Below are positions 1 through 11,843 of a stretch of 64,000 nucleotides of DNA, piece after piece. A program made the position numbers and the translations under genes. Below the pieces are notes generated by a model that searched no databases, was not told the origin of the DNA, and was given only the letters and a program-made list of their open reading frames with translations. Numbering within the stretch: the first letter of the stretch is position 1; the number at the start of each line of letters is the position of its first letter. Origin of the DNA: Ectopseudomonas toyotomiensis (GTDB lineage: Bacteria; Pseudomonadota; Gammaproteobacteria; Pseudomonadales; Pseudomonadaceae). The DNA lies in contig NZ_FOXK01000001.1 in NCBI RefSeq assembly GCF_900115695.1, forward strand, positions 248,001 through 312,000. Reading direction: 5' to 3'.

Positions 1-2
1 TC

Positions 3-629
3 GCCGAGGCCAAGCGCCTGGCCTGGCCGCTGTATGAGCAGCAGTCCACCGAGTTCTATTGCGGCTGCAAGTACAGCGGCAATCGGGTCGATCTGCGCTC
101 CTGTGGTTACACGCCGCGCAAGAACGCCAATCGCGCCCAGCGCATCGAGTGGGAACATATCGTCCCGGCCTGGGTGATCGGTCATCAACGTCAGTGCTGG
201 CAGAAAGGCGGCCGCAAGAACTGCGCGGCCAACGATGCGCAGTTCCGCAAGGCCGAAGCCGATCTGCACAACCTGGTCCCGAGCATTGGCGAGGTTAATG
301 GCGACCGCAGCAACTACAGCTTTGCCTGGCTGCCGCAGAAGTCGCATCAATACGGCCGTTGCGAGACGGTGGTGGACTTCAAGGCGCGCAAGGTGATGCC
401 GCGCCCGGCCATTCGCGGGATGATCGCGCGCACCTATTTCTACATGTCCGACCGTTACAAACTGCGCCTGTCGAAACAGGATCGGCAGCTCTACGAGGCC
501 TGGAGCAAGGCCTACCCGCCCAAGGTCTGGGAGCAGCAACGCAACCAGCAGGTAGCCTGCGTGATGGGCTGGGGCAATCCTTATGTGGGCAAAGTGGATA
601 TGAGCCGCTGTGCGCGCAAGCGTGCGTAG
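3..629 (+). CDS. endA: Endonuclease I (periplasmic DNase), 5'-truncated by the window edge
   Basis: Non-specific periplasmic or secreted DNase of the endonuclease I family (beta-beta-alpha metal fold). The reading frame is open from base 3 with no start codon, so the signal peptide and N-terminus lie outside the window. The motif EWEHIVPA at residues about 49-56 of the visible part carries the catalytic His of the family. Downstream N-L-V-P-S-I-G-E-V-N and the RGMIARTYFYM segment are also typical. Several cysteines (YCGCKY, RSCGY, CW, NCA) suggest a disulfide-stabilised exported protein. The stop TAG is followed directly by REP-like palindromes. The family assignment is secure. Whether the enzyme is periplasmic or secreted cannot be decided without the N-terminus. 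Confidence 0.93.
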   Translation, partial: AEAKRLAWPLYEQQSTEFYCGCKYSGNRVDLRSCGYTPRKNANRAQRIEWEHIVPAWVIGHQRQCWQKGGRKNCAANDAQFRKAEADLHNLVPSIGEVNGDRSNYSFAWLPQKSHQYGRCETVVDFKARKVMPRPAIRGMIARTYFYMSDRYKLRLSKQDRQLYEAWSKAYPPKVWEQQRNQQVACVMGWGNPYVGKVDMSRCARKRA

Positions 630-647
630 GGCGCAGGATACGAAGGG

Positions 648-810
648 TCGCGGCTGAAGCCCCTCCCACAGATGCGGGAGACTTGTGCGAGCGGCTTCAG
701 CCGCGATTAGAACTTCTACCGCTGCCCAAACCGCCTTGATGCTTTTGTCCGGTACATCATTCAGATGCAATCCGGGACGCTCACAGCATCGCGGCTGAAG
801 CCGCTCCTAC
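648..810. repeat. REP-like palindrome cluster (three units)
   Basis: Three copies of the Pseudomonas REP core GCGGCTGAAGCC occur here. The first is at 648-670, the second at 688-707 in inverted orientation, and the third at 789-810 ending in GCTCCTAC. The first two form an inverted pair, a BIME-like arrangement. They fill most of the 205-base gap between the endonuclease gene and the next convergent gene. Confidence 0.8.
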
Positions 811-834
811 GGGTGTGCGTTGCAACGTGGCGGG

Positions 835-1032
835 CTACGAAAGGCGCTGTAACTCGCGCCGCACCATGTTGGCGAATTCCGGCGGGCTGAGCTGGTACAG
901 CTCCTGCGCCACCCAGGGTAGCCAGCGCCCTTGCAGCTCGGCCTTGCGCGCCAGCAGGCGCTGGGCCTCGGCTTCGGCGCGAGCCTGGTGCTCGCGGTGG
1001 TAGGCGGCGCGGCTCGGTTTTTCTGTGCTCAC
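835..1032 (-). CDS. Small conserved hypothetical protein, divergent from gcsR
   Basis: A 65-residue, charged, helix-rich protein with no signal peptide or membrane segment. I chose the GTG at 1032 because AAGGG lies about 8 bases upstream and because the longer frame would run into the divergent regulator gene at 1106. The visible pattern is a Lys/Arg/Ala/Glu-rich N-terminal half (HREHQARAEAEAQRLLARK), likely a short coiled coil, followed by RWLPWVAQELYQLSPPEFANMVRREL. I do not recognise a named domain. It is transcribed divergently from the sigma-54 activator gene with only about 73 bases between starts, so the two share a promoter region. Confidence 0.7.
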   Translation of the reverse strand: MSTEKPSRAAYHREHQARAEAEAQRLLARKAELQGRWLPWVAQELYQLSPPEFANMVRRELQRLS

Positions 1033-1105
1033 GGTGTTGCCCTTTTCCTCATATCGAGCAGAGCAGGCATAATCGCCGCCTGCTCGCCCATTTCGACCGT
1101 CATCA

Positions 1106-2626
1106 ATGCGCATCCACGTCAGCTTCATCGACCGCGTCGGCATTACCCAGGAAGTCCTGGCGCTGCTTGGCGGGCGTAATCTGAACCTCGATGCGGTGGA
1201 GATGGTACCGCCAAACGTCTATATCGACGCACCGACCTTGAGCGCCGCCGTGCTCGAGGAGCTGCGCGGCGCGTTGCTGCAGGTGCACGGTGTGCAGAGC
1301 GTCGAGGTGGTGGACATTCTGCCCGGCCAGCGTCGCCGCCTGCAGCTCGATGCGCTGCTCGCGGCCATGCCCGATCCGGTACTGGCGGTGGACGACCGCG
1401 CCACCGTGCTGCTGGCCAACCCGGCGCTGGTGGACATGTGCAACCGCCCGCCCGAAGGCCTGAGCATCGCCGCGCTGTTCGCCGATGACGCGTTGCAGCA
1501 ATCGCTGCTCGCCGCCGGTTTTCATCAGCCGCTGCGCGAGGTGCATTTCGCCGGTCAGCCGCTGCTGCTCGATGCCCAACCAATCACTGAGGACGGTCGC
1601 CTGACTGGCGGCCTGCTGACCCTGTATGCCCCGAGCCGCATGGGTCAGCGTTTGGCTGCGCTGCATCACGACCATGCCGAGGGCTTCGATTCTCTGCTTG
1701 GCGAGTCGGCACCAATCCGTGCGCTCAAGGCCCGCGCGCTGCGGGTGGCGTCGCTCGATGCGCCGCTGCTGATCCACGGCGAAACCGGCACCGGCAAGGA
1801 GCTGGTGGCACGCGCCTGTCACACCGTCAGCGTGCGTCGCACTGCGCCTTTCCTCGCATTGAACTGCGCCGCCCTGCCAGAGAACCTGGCCGAGAGCGAG
1901 CTGTTCGGCTACGCCCCCGGCGCCTTCACCGGCGCCCAACGTGGCGGCAAGCCAGGGCTACTGGAGCTGGCCAACCAGGGCACGGTGTTTCTCGACGAGA
2001 TCGGTGAGATGTCGCCCTATCTGCAGGCCAAGCTGCTGCGCTTTCTCAGCGACGGCAGCTTCCGCCGCGTCGGTGGCGACCGCGAAGTGAAGGTGGATGT
2101 GCGCATCCTCAGCGCCACCCACCGCGACCTGGAAAAGATGGTCGCCGAAGGCAGCTTCCGCGAAGACCTGTTCTACCGCCTCAACGTGCTCAACCTGGAA
2201 GTGCCGCCGCTGCGCGAGCGTGGCCAGGACATCCTGCTGCTTGCCCAGCACTTCATGGCCCAGGCCTGCGCGCAGATCCAGCGCCTGCCCTGCCGCCTGG
2301 CGCCGGCCACCTTCCCGGCGCTGCTGGCCGGGCGCTGGCCGGGCAACGTGCGTCAGTTGCAGAACGTGATCTTCCGCGCGGCCGCGATCTGCGACAGCAA
2401 CTGGGTAGAGATGGACGACCTGGATATCGCCGGCACCGAAGTGGCGCCGAAGGTGGAAGGGGAAGTCGCCAGCCTGGAACAGGCCATGGACGAGTACGAG
2501 AAGGCGCTACTGGAAAAGCTCTACGACAGCCACCCTTCCAGCCGCCAGCTGGCCGCACGCCTGGGCACCTCGCACACCGCCATCGCCAAGCGCCTGCGCA
2601 AGTACGGGATACCGGGCAAGCACTGA
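1106..2626 (+). CDS. gcsR: TyrR-like sigma-54-dependent activator, probably GcsR
   Basis: Bacterial enhancer-binding protein of 506 residues that would activate RNA polymerase carrying sigma-54. The domain order is an N-terminal ACT domain (about 1-75), a PAS-like domain (about 80-180), an AAA+ domain (about 195-425) and a C-terminal Fis-type helix-turn-helix (about 475-503). In the AAA+ domain Walker A GETGTGKE is at 225-232, the sigma-54 contact loop GAFTGA at 272-277, and Walker B FLDEIGE at 295-301. PhhR and GcsR share this TyrR-like architecture. I prefer GcsR because the next operon on the strand is gcvH-gcvP-glyA-gcvT behind a sigma-54 promoter. That matches P. aeruginosa, where GcsR controls the glycine cleavage genes. 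The intact GAFTGA loop supports true sigma-54 activation. Confidence 0.85.
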   Translation: MRIHVSFIDRVGITQEVLALLGGRNLNLDAVEMVPPNVYIDAPTLSAAVLEELRGALLQVHGVQSVEVVDILPGQRRRLQLDALLAAMPDPVLAVDDRATVLLANPALVDMCNRPPEGLSIAALFADDALQQSLLAAGFHQPLREVHFAGQPLLLDAQPITEDGRLTGGLLTLYAPSRMGQRLAALHHDHAEGFDSLLGESAPIRALKARALRVASLDAPLLIHGETGTGKELVARACHTVSVRRTAPFLALNCAALPENLAESELFGYAPGAFTGAQRGGKPGLLELANQGTVFLDEIGEMSPYLQAKLLRFLSDGSFRRVGGDREVKVDVRILSATHRDLEKMVAEGSFREDLFYRLNVLNLEVPPLRERGQDILLLAQHFMAQACAQIQRLPCRLAPATFPALLAGRWPGNVRQLQNVIFRAAAICDSNWVEMDDLDIAGTEVAPKVEGEVASLEQAMDEYEKALLEKLYDSHPSSRQLAARLGTSHTAIAKRLRKYGIPGKH

Positions 2627-2639
2627 CGCTCTCGCTTCC

Positions 2640-2803
2640 GTAGGGTGGGTTAGGCGCCTGTTTTGAGCCTTGATAACAAAGCAGATTCCGACGCGCCGTA
2701 ACCCACCATCGGCGCACCGCGAAAGATCGCCCGGTGGGTTACGCAGCGCACAACCACCGCGCCGTCAGCTCGCTCATCGATCAGCGCCGCTAACCCACCC
2801 TAC
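2640..2803. repeat. Palindromic repeat, copy 1 of a tandem pair
   Basis: A 164-base element bounded by the inverted ends GTAGGGTGGGTTA and TAACCCACCCTAC, with an internal inverted pair (GTAACCCACC / GGTGGGTTAC). It is repeated at 2841-3003 with about 90% identity by eye. It contains no credible gene and looks like a REP/MITE-type palindromic element. It lies in the 393-base gap between the activator gene and sodC. Confidence 0.8.
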
Positions 2804-2840
2804 GGTTCTGATCGCGTACCTGAGCGCCTTCGCCAAATCT

Positions 2841-3003
2841 GTAGGGTGGTTAAGCGCCTGTTTTGAGCCTTGATAACACCGCTGATTCCGATGCGCCGTA
2901 ACCCACCATCGGCGCAATGCGGAAGATCGCCCGGTGGGTTACGCAGCGCACCACCACCGCGCTGTCAGATCGTTCATCGATCAGCGCCGCTAACCCACCC
3001 CAC
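2841..3003. repeat. Palindromic repeat, copy 2 of a tandem pair
   Basis: The second copy of the element at 2640-2803, same orientation, separated from it by 37 bases. The left end has lost one G (GTAGGGTGGTTA) and the right end reads TAACCCACCCCAC, so this copy is slightly degenerate. It ends 16 bases from the sodC stop codon, and its hairpins could serve as the 3' structure for sodC. Confidence 0.8.
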
Positions 3004-3019
3004 AGTTCTCGGCGTTGAG

Positions 3020-3571
3020 TCAGATTGGCGTGGTGCTGGTCGGCACCTTGATCACCCCACAGGCTACACGCGCACCGCCGCCGCCCAGGGGTTGCGGGTG
3101 ATCGGCGTGATTGTCGCCGCCGGCGTGGATCATCAGCGAACGGTTATGCAGGTCTTGCAGGCTCTTGAGCCGCGGTGCCAGCACCGGCTGGCTGGCGCTG
3201 CCATCCTCGGTGACGAGCAACGCCGGCAGGTCGCCGAGATGGGCATCGTCTTCCCAGGGGAAACCGTGGCGCCCAGCGTTCTGCGGGTCCCAGTGGCCGC
3301 CTGCCGCGCCAGCCGGGGTCAGCTTGCCATCCACTTCGGCAGCGTTGCAATTGGGCTCAGTATGCACGTGGAAGCCATGCACGCCCGGCTCCAGGCCCTG
3401 CAGATTCGGCGTAAAGACCAGCCCATAGGGCGACTGGCTGATTGTCACGCTGCCAACAGGCGCGCCTGTGCCGTTTTCGGTGGCCTGTTCGAGGGTCACG
3501 GTGACTGTCTCGCTGGCCTGCAGGCTGGTGGCGCCGAGCAATGCGAATGCCAGGGGAATCAGGGATCTCAT
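3020..3571 (-). CDS. sodC: Periplasmic Cu/Zn superoxide dismutase
   Basis: Converts superoxide to peroxide and oxygen in the periplasm. The 183-residue protein starts with a signal peptide ([19 protein letters not shown]). Copper ligands are in HGFHVH. The zinc and bridging histidines lie in GGHWDP and the following HG. The conserved DLPALLV and a late copper His in [11 protein letters not shown] complete the site. The two disulfide cysteines (EPNCNA and VACGVI) are present. AGGAG lies about 8 bases before the ATG. It is convergent with gcsR and divergent from gcvH. Its position between a gcsR-like gene and the gcv operon is unusual, and tandem palindromic repeats lie at its 3' side. Confidence 0.95.
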   Translation of the reverse strand: MRSLIPLAFALLGATSLQASETVTVTLEQATENGTGAPVGSVTISQSPYGLVFTPNLQGLEPGVHGFHVHTEPNCNAAEVDGKLTPAGAAGGHWDPQNAGRHGFPWEDDAHLGDLPALLVTEDGSASQPVLAPRLKSLQDLHNRSLMIHAGGDNHADHPQPLGGGGARVACGVIKVPTSTTPI

Positions 3572-3905
3572 GGTCGATCTATCTCCTTGTTTATGAAGCC
3601 TCCCAGTTACCGACCCTCAATGCCCTTGAGCGGTTCCAGTTAGATGACGTATCGATATCATTACACCGTAACGATTAAGCAACAAATGAGTGAAAGCCAC
3701 GCCCTGTCTGGTGCGACTTCGACTTTTCCATTTGCGACGCCGGGATTCGTAGCGATATCGTTCCAGATGACTGTATACAACCCCTGATAATATAATTAAG
3801 TATTTGATTTTATTGAAAATTTATACTTTGGCACCGGCATTGCAAACGCTCCCACAACCTGCCCGCCACCTAGAAGCGGGCACCATTACCCCCTGAGGAA
3901 TTGAC
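3572..3905. other. Divergent regulatory region between sodC and gcvH
   Basis: A 334-base gene-free region. The part near 3780-3830 is strikingly AT-rich compared with its surroundings, as expected for an IHF-bent sigma-54 promoter. It holds the sigma-54 promoter annotated separately. Related imperfect motifs stand upstream, including ATCGATATCATTACA near 3651 and AGCGATATCGTTCCA near 3751, with another GGTTCCAG near 3632. These may be activator sites, but I cannot fit them cleanly to a published GcsR consensus. I see no glycine riboswitch. Confidence 0.5.
3829..3844 (+). promoter_or_regulatory. Sigma-54 (-24/-12) promoter of the gcv operon
   Basis: TGGCAC-N5-TTGCA, a match to the sigma-54 consensus with the invariant GG and GC at the correct 10-base spacing. 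The expected transcription start is near 3856, about 50 bases before the gcvH ATG. The adjacent sigma-54 activator gene gives the natural partner. Confidence 0.85.
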
Positions 3906-4289
3906 ATGAGCGAGTTGCGTTTCACCGCCGATCACGAATGGCTGCGTCTGGACAACGATGGTCTGGTTACCGTCGGCATCACCCATTACGCTCAGGACGC
4001 GCTCGGCGACGTGGTGTATGTGCAACTGCCGGAAGCCAAGTCCTACGCCCAGGGCGAGGAAGTGGCCGTGCTGGAGTCGGTGAAGGCCGCCAGCAACATC
4101 GTCATGCCACTTGATGGCGAGATCGTCGAAATCAACGCCGACCTGGAAGGCAGCCCGGAACTGGTCAACGAGTCGCCGCTGGACAAGGCCTGGTTCTTCC
4201 GCATGCGTCTGGCCGACAACGCCGTGCTGGCCGACCTGCTGGACAAGGCCGGCTATGATCGTCTGTTGAACGCCAACGCCGACGCCTGA
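3906..4289 (+). CDS. gcvH: Glycine cleavage system H protein
   Basis: A 127-residue lipoyl carrier that shuttles the aminomethyl group between GcvP, GcvT and lipoamide dehydrogenase. The lipoylation motif LESVKAAS places the modified lysine at residue 60. TGAGGAA about 7 bases before the ATG is a good ribosome binding site. It is the first gene of the operon, directly behind the sigma-54 promoter, and gcvP follows with no gap. The gene order gcvH-gcvP-glyA-gcvT matches the second glycine cleavage locus of P. aeruginosa (gcvH2 type), minus the sdaA gene found there between glyA2 and gcvT2. Confidence 0.96.
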   Translation: MSELRFTADHEWLRLDNDGLVTVGITHYAQDALGDVVYVQLPEAKSYAQGEEVAVLESVKAASNIVMPLDGEIVEINADLEGSPELVNESPLDKAWFFRMRLADNAVLADLLDKAGYDRLLNANADA

Positions 4290-4298
4290 GTGACCGCC

Positions 4299-7151
<2,853 letters not shown>

Positions 7152-7164
7152 GCACGGTGAACCT

Positions 7165-7190
7165 CCCCTCTCCCACTTGCGGGAGAGGGG
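7165..7190. repeat. CCCCTCTCCC hairpin (family D repeat) between gcvP and glyA
   Basis: A perfect inverted repeat, CCCCTCTCCC-N6-GGGAGAGGGG. The same sequence family recurs at 21415-21441, 47453-47476 and 47521-47556, so it is a dispersed palindrome and not a gene-specific terminator. No T-run follows. It may stabilise or segment the operon mRNA. Confidence 0.7.
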
Positions 7191-7281
7191 ACGGTTCAAT
7201 GACTAACCTCCCCTATTTTCGGCTCCCCTCACCGGGGCGGGCCTGTTTCATCCCGAGAAAAACGATAAAGAGGGCCTCACC

Positions 7282-8535
<1,254 letters not shown>

Positions 8536-8550
8536 CACCCAACGTACAAC

Positions 8551-8590
8551 GGGCCGCAAAGCGGCCCCAACCGGTGCGCGCGGCGCACCC
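8551..8590. repeat. Hairpins between glyA and gcvT
   Basis: GGGCCGC-AAA-GCGGCCC at 8551-8568 forms a tight stem. It is followed at 8573-8590 by GGTGCGCGCGGCGCACCC, a member of the dispersed GGTGCGC/GCGCACC palindrome family. There is no T-run, so this looks like an mRNA-stabilising or processing structure inside the operon. Confidence 0.6.
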
Positions 8591-8604
8591 AACAGGAAAT
8601 CGAC

Positions 8605-9729
8605 ATGACCACTGAAACTCTCGCCAAGACTCCGCTGCACGCCCTGCACCTCGAACTCGGCGCACGCATGGTGCCCTTCGCCGGCTATGACATGCCCGTG
8701 CAGTACCCGCTGGGCGTGATGAAGGAGCACCTGCACACCCGCGAGGCCGCCGGCCTGTTCGACGTTTCACACATGGGCCAGATCCTGCTGCGTGGCGAGA
8801 ACGCCGCGCGCGCCCTGGAAACCCTGGTGCCAGTGGACATCATCGACCTGCCGGTGGACCTGCAGCGCTACGCCATGTTCACCGATGCCCAGGGCGGCAT
8901 CCTCGACGACCTGATGGTCGCCAACCTGGGCGACGACACCCTGTACCTGGTGGTCAACGCCGCCTGCAAGGATCAGGACCTGGCCCACCTGAAGAAGCAC
9001 ATCGGCGAGCAGTGCCAGATCGAGTGCCTGTTCGAGGAGCGCGCCCTGCTCGCCCTGCAAGGCCCGAAAGCGGTCGACGTGCTGGCCCGCCTGGCCCCTG
9101 AAGTGAGCAAGATGACCTTCATGCAGGTTGCCCGTGTGCGCCTGCTGGGCAGCGAGTGCATCGTCAGCCGCAGCGGCTACACCGGCGAAGACGGTTTCGA
9201 GATTTCCGTCGCCGTCGACCAGGCCGAAGCCCTGGCGCGCAGCCTGCTGGCCGAAGTGGAAGTCGAGGCCATCGGCCTGGGTGCACGCGACTCGCTGCGC
9301 CTGGAAGCCGGCCTGTGCCTGTACGGCCACGACATGAGCAGCGCCACCACGCCGATCGAGGCCAGCTTGCTGTGGGCCATCTCCAAGGTGCGTCGCGCCG
9401 ATGGCGAGCGCGCCGGCAACTTCCCGGGCGCCGAGCGTGTGTTCGAGCAACAACAGAAAGGCGTGGCGCGCAAACGCGTTGGTCTGTTGCCGCAGGAGCG
9501 TGTACCGGTGCGTGAAGGCGCAGAAATCGTCGATGCCGACGGCCAGGTGATCGGCCAGGTATGCAGCGGCGGCTTCGGCCCGACCCTCGGCGCGCCGGTG
9601 GCCATGGGTTACGTCAATGCCAGCCACGTCGCCATCGACAGCGACGTCTGGGCGGTGGTGCGTGGCAAGCGCGTGGCGATGAAAGTGGCCAAGACCCCGT
9701 TCGTGCCGCAGCGCTACTACCGCGGCTGA
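8605..9729 (+). CDS. gcvT: Glycine cleavage system T protein (aminomethyltransferase)
   Basis: Transfers the methylene group from aminomethyl-GcvH to tetrahydrofolate and releases ammonia. The protein has 374 residues. Family motifs include PFAGYDMPVQYP near the N-terminus, DVSHMGQ, YTGEDGFEI, and the GLGARDSLRLEAGLCLYGHD block. AGGAAAT precedes the ATG. It is the last gene of the operon, followed by a REP pair that probably marks its 3' end. No sdaA or second dehydratase gene is present in the cluster. Confidence 0.97.
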   Translation: MTTETLAKTPLHALHLELGARMVPFAGYDMPVQYPLGVMKEHLHTREAAGLFDVSHMGQILLRGENAARALETLVPVDIIDLPVDLQRYAMFTDAQGGILDDLMVANLGDDTLYLVVNAACKDQDLAHLKKHIGEQCQIECLFEERALLALQGPKAVDVLARLAPEVSKMTFMQVARVRLLGSECIVSRSGYTGEDGFEISVAVDQAEALARSLLAEVEVEAIGLGARDSLRLEAGLCLYGHDMSSATTPIEASLLWAISKVRRADGERAGNFPGAERVFEQQQKGVARKRVGLLPQERVPVREGAEIVDADGQVIGQVCSGGFGPTLGAPVAMGYVNASHVAIDSDVWAVVRGKRVAMKVAKTPFVPQRYYRG

Positions 9730-9749
9730 TCCGCAAGGCAGCCCTGCGC

Positions 9750-9899
9750 TGTAGGAGCCGCCCTCGCGGTGAATGCGTCGAAAGACGCAAAAGCTTCGCC
9801 TCGGGGCGAGGCTCCTACATTCATTGCGCGCGCTCTGCTCCGTAGCCCGGATGCAATCCGCGGATGCCCTCAAAAGCTCCCGGATTGCATCCGGGCTAC
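9750..9899. repeat. REP pair plus 19-base inverted repeat downstream of gcvT
   Basis: GTAGGAGCC at 9751-9759 and its complement GGCTCCTAC at 9810-9818 bound a REP-type pair. Next, GTAGCCCGGATGCAATCCG at 9842-9860 is inverted at 9881-9899 with one or two differences. The latter arm also occurs once alone at 21497-21515. The two palindromes fill the gap between convergent genes. Confidence 0.75.
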
Positions 9900-9906
9900 G
9901 TCGTTT

Positions 9907-10485
9907 CTACCCCCTGATCCGCTCATAGGGCACCCGCTCGCGCCCGGCGCGCAGCGTCTGTGCCCACCAGTTCAACTGCACCAGCGTATGCGCCAGCGCC
10001 GAGTTGGCGCGCCGCGGCTCGCTCAGGCGGCCCTGCTCATCGAACTGTTCCCAGGCATTGGTGAAGCTCACCGAGCCGCGCACCGTCATCGCATGCAGCT
10101 CCGCCAGCACCTGGCGCAGTTGCTCCACCGCGCGCAGCCCGCCGGACACCCCGCCATAACTGACGAACCCCACCGGCCGCGCTTCCCAGGATGCCGGTAC
10201 CTCGTCGATGAACTGCTTGAGCGCCGCCGGATAGCCGTGGTTGTACTCCGGTGTAACGATCAGAAAGGCATCGGCGCGCAGCAACTGCTGCAGCGATTGA
10301 TGCCGACGCTCGGCTAACTCCAGTGCCTCGCCGGGCTGGCGAAACATCACGGCCGGATCGACCAGGCTCAGCTCGAATTCGCTGCGCTGCTCGATCTGCT
10401 CACGCGCCCAGGCCACCACCTGGTCGCAGAAGCGCTCTTCTCGCACGCTGCCGTAAATCAGTACCAATCGGATGCGGTCCTGCAT
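9907..10485 (-). CDS. NADPH-dependent FMN reductase, SoxR-box controlled
   Basis: A flavodoxin-fold reductase of the NADPH-dependent FMN reductase / chromate-quinone reductase family, 192 residues from the ATG at 10485 (GAGGG lies about 7 bases upstream). The FMN-phosphate loop is GSVREERF near the N-terminus, and PEYNHGYPAALK around residues 85-95 is the family signature. It is cytoplasmic with no signal peptide. It is divergent from soxR, and its promoter has a SoxR-type box in a 19-base spacer, so it is probably induced by redox-cycling compounds. That suits a quinone- or flavin-reducing enzyme. The true electron acceptor is not visible from sequence. Confidence 0.88.
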   Translation of the reverse strand: MQDRIRLVLIYGSVREERFCDQVVAWAREQIEQRSEFELSLVDPAVMFRQPGEALELAERRHQSLQQLLRADAFLIVTPEYNHGYPAALKQFIDEVPASWEARPVGFVSYGGVSGGLRAVEQLRQVLAELHAMTVRGSVSFTNAWEQFDEQGRLSEPRRANSALAHTLVQLNWWAQTLRAGRERVPYERIRG

Positions 10486-10520
10486 GGAATTGCCCTCGGT
10501 GTTGTCTATCAAGGCCAGCG

Positions 10521-10551
10521 AGGGTAAAACCTCAACTTAACTTAAGGTCAA
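10521..10551 (-). promoter_or_regulatory. SoxR-type promoter of the FMN reductase gene
   Basis: On the minus strand the -35 TTGACC (10546-10551) and the -10 TACCCT (10521-10526) are separated by 19 bases, the long spacer typical of MerR-family activated promoters. The spacer holds the near-palindrome CCTCAACTTAACTTAAGG (10530-10547 on the plus strand), close to the SoxR box CCTCAAGTTAACTTGAGG. Confidence 0.8.
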
Positions 10552-10563
10552 GAGGGATTTTCC

Positions 10564-11010
10564 ATGTCCATTCACGAACGCCCACTGAGCGTCGGCCAGA
10601 TGGCTGAACGTAGCGGCGTGGCAGTTTCCACCCTGCATTTCTACGAAGCCAAGGGGCTGATCCACAGCCAGCGCAATGCCGGCAACCAGCGACGCTACCG
10701 GCGCGATGTACTGCGCCGCGTGGCGATCATCAAGGTGGCGCAGCGCCTGGGCATTCCGCTGGCAGATATCGGCGCGGCACTCGCCACCCTGCCCTGCGAC
10801 CACATGCCCACGGCTGCCGACTGGCAACAGCTCTCGGCACAATGGCAGCGCGATCTGGATGCGCGCATCGAGCAACTGACGCGGCTACGCGACCAGCTCA
10901 CCGGCTGTATCGGTTGCGGTTGCCTGTCGATGCAGGACTGCCCACTGCGCAACCCCAGCGACGAACTCGGCGCACAGGGCGCTGGCGCGCGATTGCTCGA
11001 AACGGATTAA
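10564..11010 (+). CDS. soxR: Redox-sensitive MerR-family activator SoxR
   Basis: A 148-residue [2Fe-2S] sensor of redox-active molecules. The N-terminal MerR winged helix (residues about 8-75) includes [11 protein letters not shown] dimerisation helix follows. The cluster-binding cysteines are C115, C118, C120 and C126 in the SoxR pattern CX2CXCX5C. GAGGG lies before the ATG. In pseudomonads SoxR responds to phenazines, quinones and similar compounds and controls a few transport and modification genes. Here the immediate divergent partner is an FMN reductase gene with a SoxR box, which is its best predicted target. Confidence 0.95.
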   Translation: MSIHERPLSVGQMAERSGVAVSTLHFYEAKGLIHSQRNAGNQRRYRRDVLRRVAIIKVAQRLGIPLADIGAALATLPCDHMPTAADWQQLSAQWQRDLDARIEQLTRLRDQLTGCIGCGCLSMQDCPLRNPSDELGAQGAGARLLETD

Positions 11011-11360
11011 TCGTCCAGGCAGTTGCGCCTGTTGCTGAACACCTCGCGGCGGATGTCGCGCACGTCCAGAGAGATCGCCGGCACCTGCGGCAGACGCTCG
11101 ACCAGTGCACGCACGACACGCCGCGACAGCACCCGCTTCTCGTCATCGCTGCGCCCGGCCAGCACGTAGAAGATCAGGTGCACGAACAACCCCGGCTCGC
11201 CACCCACGCAGTGGTGCTCGTACAGGCCCAGGCGCACCTTGACCTCGCCGGGCTGGAACAGTCCCGTGTCAGCCGCCTGGTCATGCACCAGCTGCACCAG
11301 CTCCTGCGGCGCGATCAGCTCACTCACCTCGCGGGCGGCTTCGATCAGGCAATGCGGCAT
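11007..11360 (-). CDS. 5-carboxymethyl-2-hydroxymuconate isomerase-like protein
   Basis: A 117-residue protein of the CHMI/HpaF family, tautomerase superfamily. I chose the ATG at 11360 because AAGGG stands about 8 bases upstream and because it places proline at position 2 (MPHCLIEA). That proline is the catalytic base after removal of Met. The rest ([21 protein letters not shown]) fits the family. In E. coli C HpaF isomerises an intermediate of homoprotocatechuate degradation. Here no other hpa gene is nearby, so its substrate is uncertain. Its stop overlaps the end of soxR by four bases (convergent). Confidence 0.82.
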   Translation of the reverse strand: MPHCLIEAAREVSELIAPQELVQLVHDQAADTGLFQPGEVKVRLGLYEHHCVGGEPGLFVHLIFYVLAGRSDDEKRVLSRRVVRALVERLPQVPAISLDVRDIRREVFSNRRNCLDD

Positions 11361-11843
11361 AGGTAAACCCTTGATGTAATTGAATTTGTCATACGTTATC
11401 ACACAACAAATTCGATACCAGATGGTTTACCAGCTCTGCGCAGAACCACGCCGCAAGCCCGCGACATCGCCAATAGCGCCGCTACATGGGGAAAACCTAC
11501 TCAGACTTTCGTCTAGCAATGCGTTGACAAGCGATAAAAAGGCTGTCGATAATCCAACAAGTTGTATGACGACATATGACAACGATAACAACAAGAATCA
11601 GGGCCATGACATGACTATCCTTGCCTCTCCCTCAGCGCAGCAGCCCCTCGCCTGCTCGGCATCCATCGCCGCCACACGCCATAGAACCGGATTCGCCGGA
11701 GGCTGACGTCAGCCACCAGCAATGACCGGCCGCGTTCGGCCGGGCTATCGCCCTCTACGGGGCAAATACAACATTCCCATCATGCAGGTCCTGATGCAGA
11801 CCAGCAGGGGATGGTTCGTTCAAAAACTGGGAGCACAACAACA
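11361..11843. other. Divergent regulatory region and long porin leader
   Basis: A 483-base region without a credible gene. It holds a TTGTCATAC element at 11386-11394 near the isomerase start, the porin promoter and operator-like repeat (separate entry), an AACAACAA motif at 11587-11594, and a predicted 5' leader of about 280 bases for the porin mRNA. The leader includes short GC-rich inverted repeats near 11698-11720 and 11725-11745. Confidence 0.5.
11524..11582 (+). promoter_or_regulatory. Sigma-70 promoter and operator-like repeat for the OprD-type porin gene
   Basis: TTGACA (11524-11529), an 18-base spacer and GATAAT (11548-11553) form a strong sigma-70 promoter, with the start expected near 11560. 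Immediately downstream, GTATGAC (11564-11570) and CATATGACAA (11573-11582) carry inverted TGTCATA-type half-sites, repeated once more at 11386-11394. The position just after the start point suits a repressor, perhaps a GntR/FCD type. The regulator identity is inference. Confidence 0.6.

Noticed and set aside
3572-3905. Possible glycine riboswitch upstream of gcvH
   Set aside because: The leader from the predicted sigma-54 start is only about 50 bases, too short for the aptamer, and no tandem aptamer pattern is seen further upstream.
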